DNA of 5,561 nucleotides, from the NCBI GenBank assembly GCA_900770145.1, contig CAAGJL010000063.1:1-5561 (forward strand), read 5' to 3'. The notes under the pieces were generated by a model. The model ran no database searches, was not told where the DNA came from, and saw only the letters and a list, made by a program, of their open reading frames with translations. Within the stretch, counting starts at the first letter, position 1. Every line of letters starts with the position of its first letter. This DNA is from Clostridia bacterium (GTDB taxonomy: Bacteria; Bacillota; Clostridia; Oscillospirales; CAG-272). The position numbers and the translations under genes were made by a program. Of the stretch, positions 4,332-5,561 are shown piece by piece.

Positions 4332-5561
4332 ATGAAAACCGATTTTTTGGTCAACAAGTCGCTCTCTGATAAGCAAAAGGAACTGCTCCTTTCGGGGCGA
4401 CCTTCTGCCGACCCCATTTTGTTTGCCATCGTGGGGGAAACCGCACTCGACGGGAAGTATGAACCCGTCGCGTTTGCCGTTTCCGCCACGCATTTTTTTA
4501 CCGTCTCTCTGCAAAGCGGAGAAGTGCGCGAGTCGGTGGAGATTGCCGGGATGGGCGAGCTTTTCACCAAGCGCCTTTACGGCAACGGACTTATCCGCCT
4601 GAGAGAAAAGGACGGCATACGTGATGTGTTTCGCTACACATTCACCATCGCCGGACTGTGTGACGCGGCGGTTTCTTTCCTGAATTCGGTGAAAGACGGC
4701 GAGGCACCGGAGGAGGCGCTGGAAGCCATCCGCGGCACCTATGAAAAACTGCTTTCGGTTTGCCCCAAGTGCGGGCGCACGCTCTCCGCCCCCGGCGTGC
4801 CGTGCATCTATTGTATGAACAAGGGCAAACTGTTCCGCTGGCTGTCCGGCTACCTGAAACCGGAACGGGCTGTGCTTTGCGTGGCAGTGATTCTTTCCGT
4901 TATTACAACCTCCATCGCGCTGGTGCCCCCGCTGCTGACCAAGTGGATGGTGGATGAAATTCTGCCCGATCAGCGGCGCGATCTGTTGGTTGTGGTGTCC
5001 CTCACGCTGGTTGCCATCAACATCATCCGCTATGCCATAGCCGGAATCAGGGGCTATATGTTACGTGTTTCGGGCGACAAAATCGTGGCAAACATCCGCC
5101 GTGAGGTCTACGAGAAAGCGCAGCATCTGCCGATGCGCTTTTACGACAAAACCTCCACCGGCGCCGTAATTAACCGGATCAGCAGTGACACGGCGACCCT
5201 GCAATCCTTTATGCTTCGTATCACGCAGGAAGTGGTGGTGCAGTTTTTCAAACTGATTGGTATTGTGGCGGTCATGTTGGTGATGAACCCGAAACTGACG
5301 TTGCTTTCTCTGTGCCCCGTGCCGCTGGTGGTGATCGGCGCGCGGATTTTCCGCAAAAAGATTGCGCCGTTTTACCGCCGGATCTGGCGGCGCTCCGCGG
5401 CGGTGACTTCGGTGCTGACCGACACCGTGCCGGGCATCCGCGTGATCAAATCCTTTACCAACGAGAAAAACGCCACCGCGCACTTTGCGGAGTGCGTGGA
5501 GGACTGGCGGGAGACCGACAGCAAGGCGGGTAAAATTCTCAACGCGTTCCCCTCCATCGTC
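4332..5561 (+). CDS. ABC exporter, membrane-domain part, with N-terminal zinc ribbon (3' end outside window)
   Basis: The frame is open from 4332 to the window edge (410 codons, no stop). Residues 1-140 are a soluble domain I do not recognise. A zinc ribbon follows: CPKC (144-147) and CIYC (158-161). Then comes a type-IV exporter membrane domain: likely membrane helices at about 181-203, 218-238, 300-318 and 322-340, and the family stretch RFYDKTSTGAVINRISSDT (269-287), which includes a coupling helix toward the nucleotide-binding domain. Residues 366-378 (TVPGIRVIKSFTN) are also typical. Walker A, signature and Walker B should lie beyond the edge; the whole protein would be near 740 residues against about 580 for a plain half-transporter. 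It probably works as a dimer exporting an unknown substrate. From memory, exporters with a similar N-terminal extension occur beside DUF1854 genes, including near cyanophycin genes in proteobacteria; the next gene is not visible. No other in-frame ATG, GTG or TTG lies between the Shine-Dalgarno and 4332. Confidence 0.9.
   Translation, partial: MKTDFLVNKSLSDKQKELLLSGRPSADPILFAIVGETALDGKYEPVAFAVSATHFFTVSLQSGEVRESVEIAGMGELFTKRLYGNGLIRLREKDGIRDVFRYTFTIAGLCDAAVSFLNSVKDGEAPEEALEAIRGTYEKLLSVCPKCGRTLSAPGVPCIYCMNKGKLFRWLSGYLKPERAVLCVAVILSVITTSIALVPPLLTKWMVDEILPDQRRDLLVVVSLTLVAINIIRYAIAGIRGYMLRVSGDKIVANIRREVYEKAQHLPMRFYDKTSTGAVINRISSDTATLQSFMLRITQEVVVQFFKLIGIVAVMLVMNPKLTLLSLCPVPLVVIGARIFRKKIAPFYRRIWRRSAAVTSVLTDTVPGIRVIKSFTNEKNATAHFAECVEDWRETDSKAGKILNAFPSIV

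Noticed and set aside
4010..4570. 186-codon minus-strand frame over tRNA-Ser and the ABC start
   Set aside because: It crosses the tRNA-Ser gene, two promoters and the coding start of the ABC gene; no protein-like composition.

Overview
This 5.6 kb window looks like an ordinary stretch of chromosome from a fairly GC-rich Firmicute of the clostridial kind (a gut-type Oscillospiraceae or Ruminococcaceae relative is my guess; the sequence does not settle the genus). The reasons are strong AGGAGG-type Shine-Dalgarno sites, consensus sigma-A promoters with 17-base spacers, tRNA genes with encoded CCA, a YqeG-family phosphatase, and an AdeC-type adenine deaminase. I see no transposase, phage gene, CRISPR array or integration site.

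Left part (1-327): a tandem tRNA-Gly(UCC) and tRNA-Arg(UCU) pair on the minus strand, the latter cut by the window edge, with its own promoter. A divergent promoter drives a plus-strand operon. That operon (328-1751) has two genes overlapping by ATGA: a YqeG-family HAD phosphatase and an endonuclease-IV-like TIM-barrel protein. It ends in a strong hairpin terminator at 1782-1811. The TIM-barrel gene keeps most of the Nfo metal ligands but appears to have lost one ligand of the third zinc, so its activity as an AP endonuclease is uncertain.

Middle (1947-3750): adenine deaminase (ade) on the minus strand, with its own promoter and terminator. It converges on the two-gene operon. It should turn adenine into hypoxanthine plus ammonia for purine salvage. 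Its start is best placed at the second Met codon (3689), because the Shine-Dalgarno sequence touches the first one.

Right part (3751-5561): a plus-oriented hairpin terminator with no evident gene before it, a monocistronic tRNA-Ser(GCU) on the minus strand with promoter, structured leader and terminator, and then a divergent consensus promoter for a large plus-strand ABC exporter gene that runs off the window. This open reading frame starts at 4332 and is still open at 5561 (410 residues seen). It has an unusual soluble N-terminal domain of about 140 residues and a CX2C-X10-CX2C zinc ribbon before the membrane domain. Its start region is also odd: the only good Shine-Dalgarno site is about 21 bases from the ATG, with a perfect small hairpin in between.

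The transcription units are each complete and insulated by terminators. Nothing ties the YqeG/TIM-barrel pair, adenine deaminase and the ABC exporter into one pathway. I do not see a clear new multi-gene system. The most interesting items are the altered zinc-site TIM-barrel protein, the zinc-ribbon ABC exporter with its structured ribosome-binding region, and the unusual G73 of tRNA-Gly.
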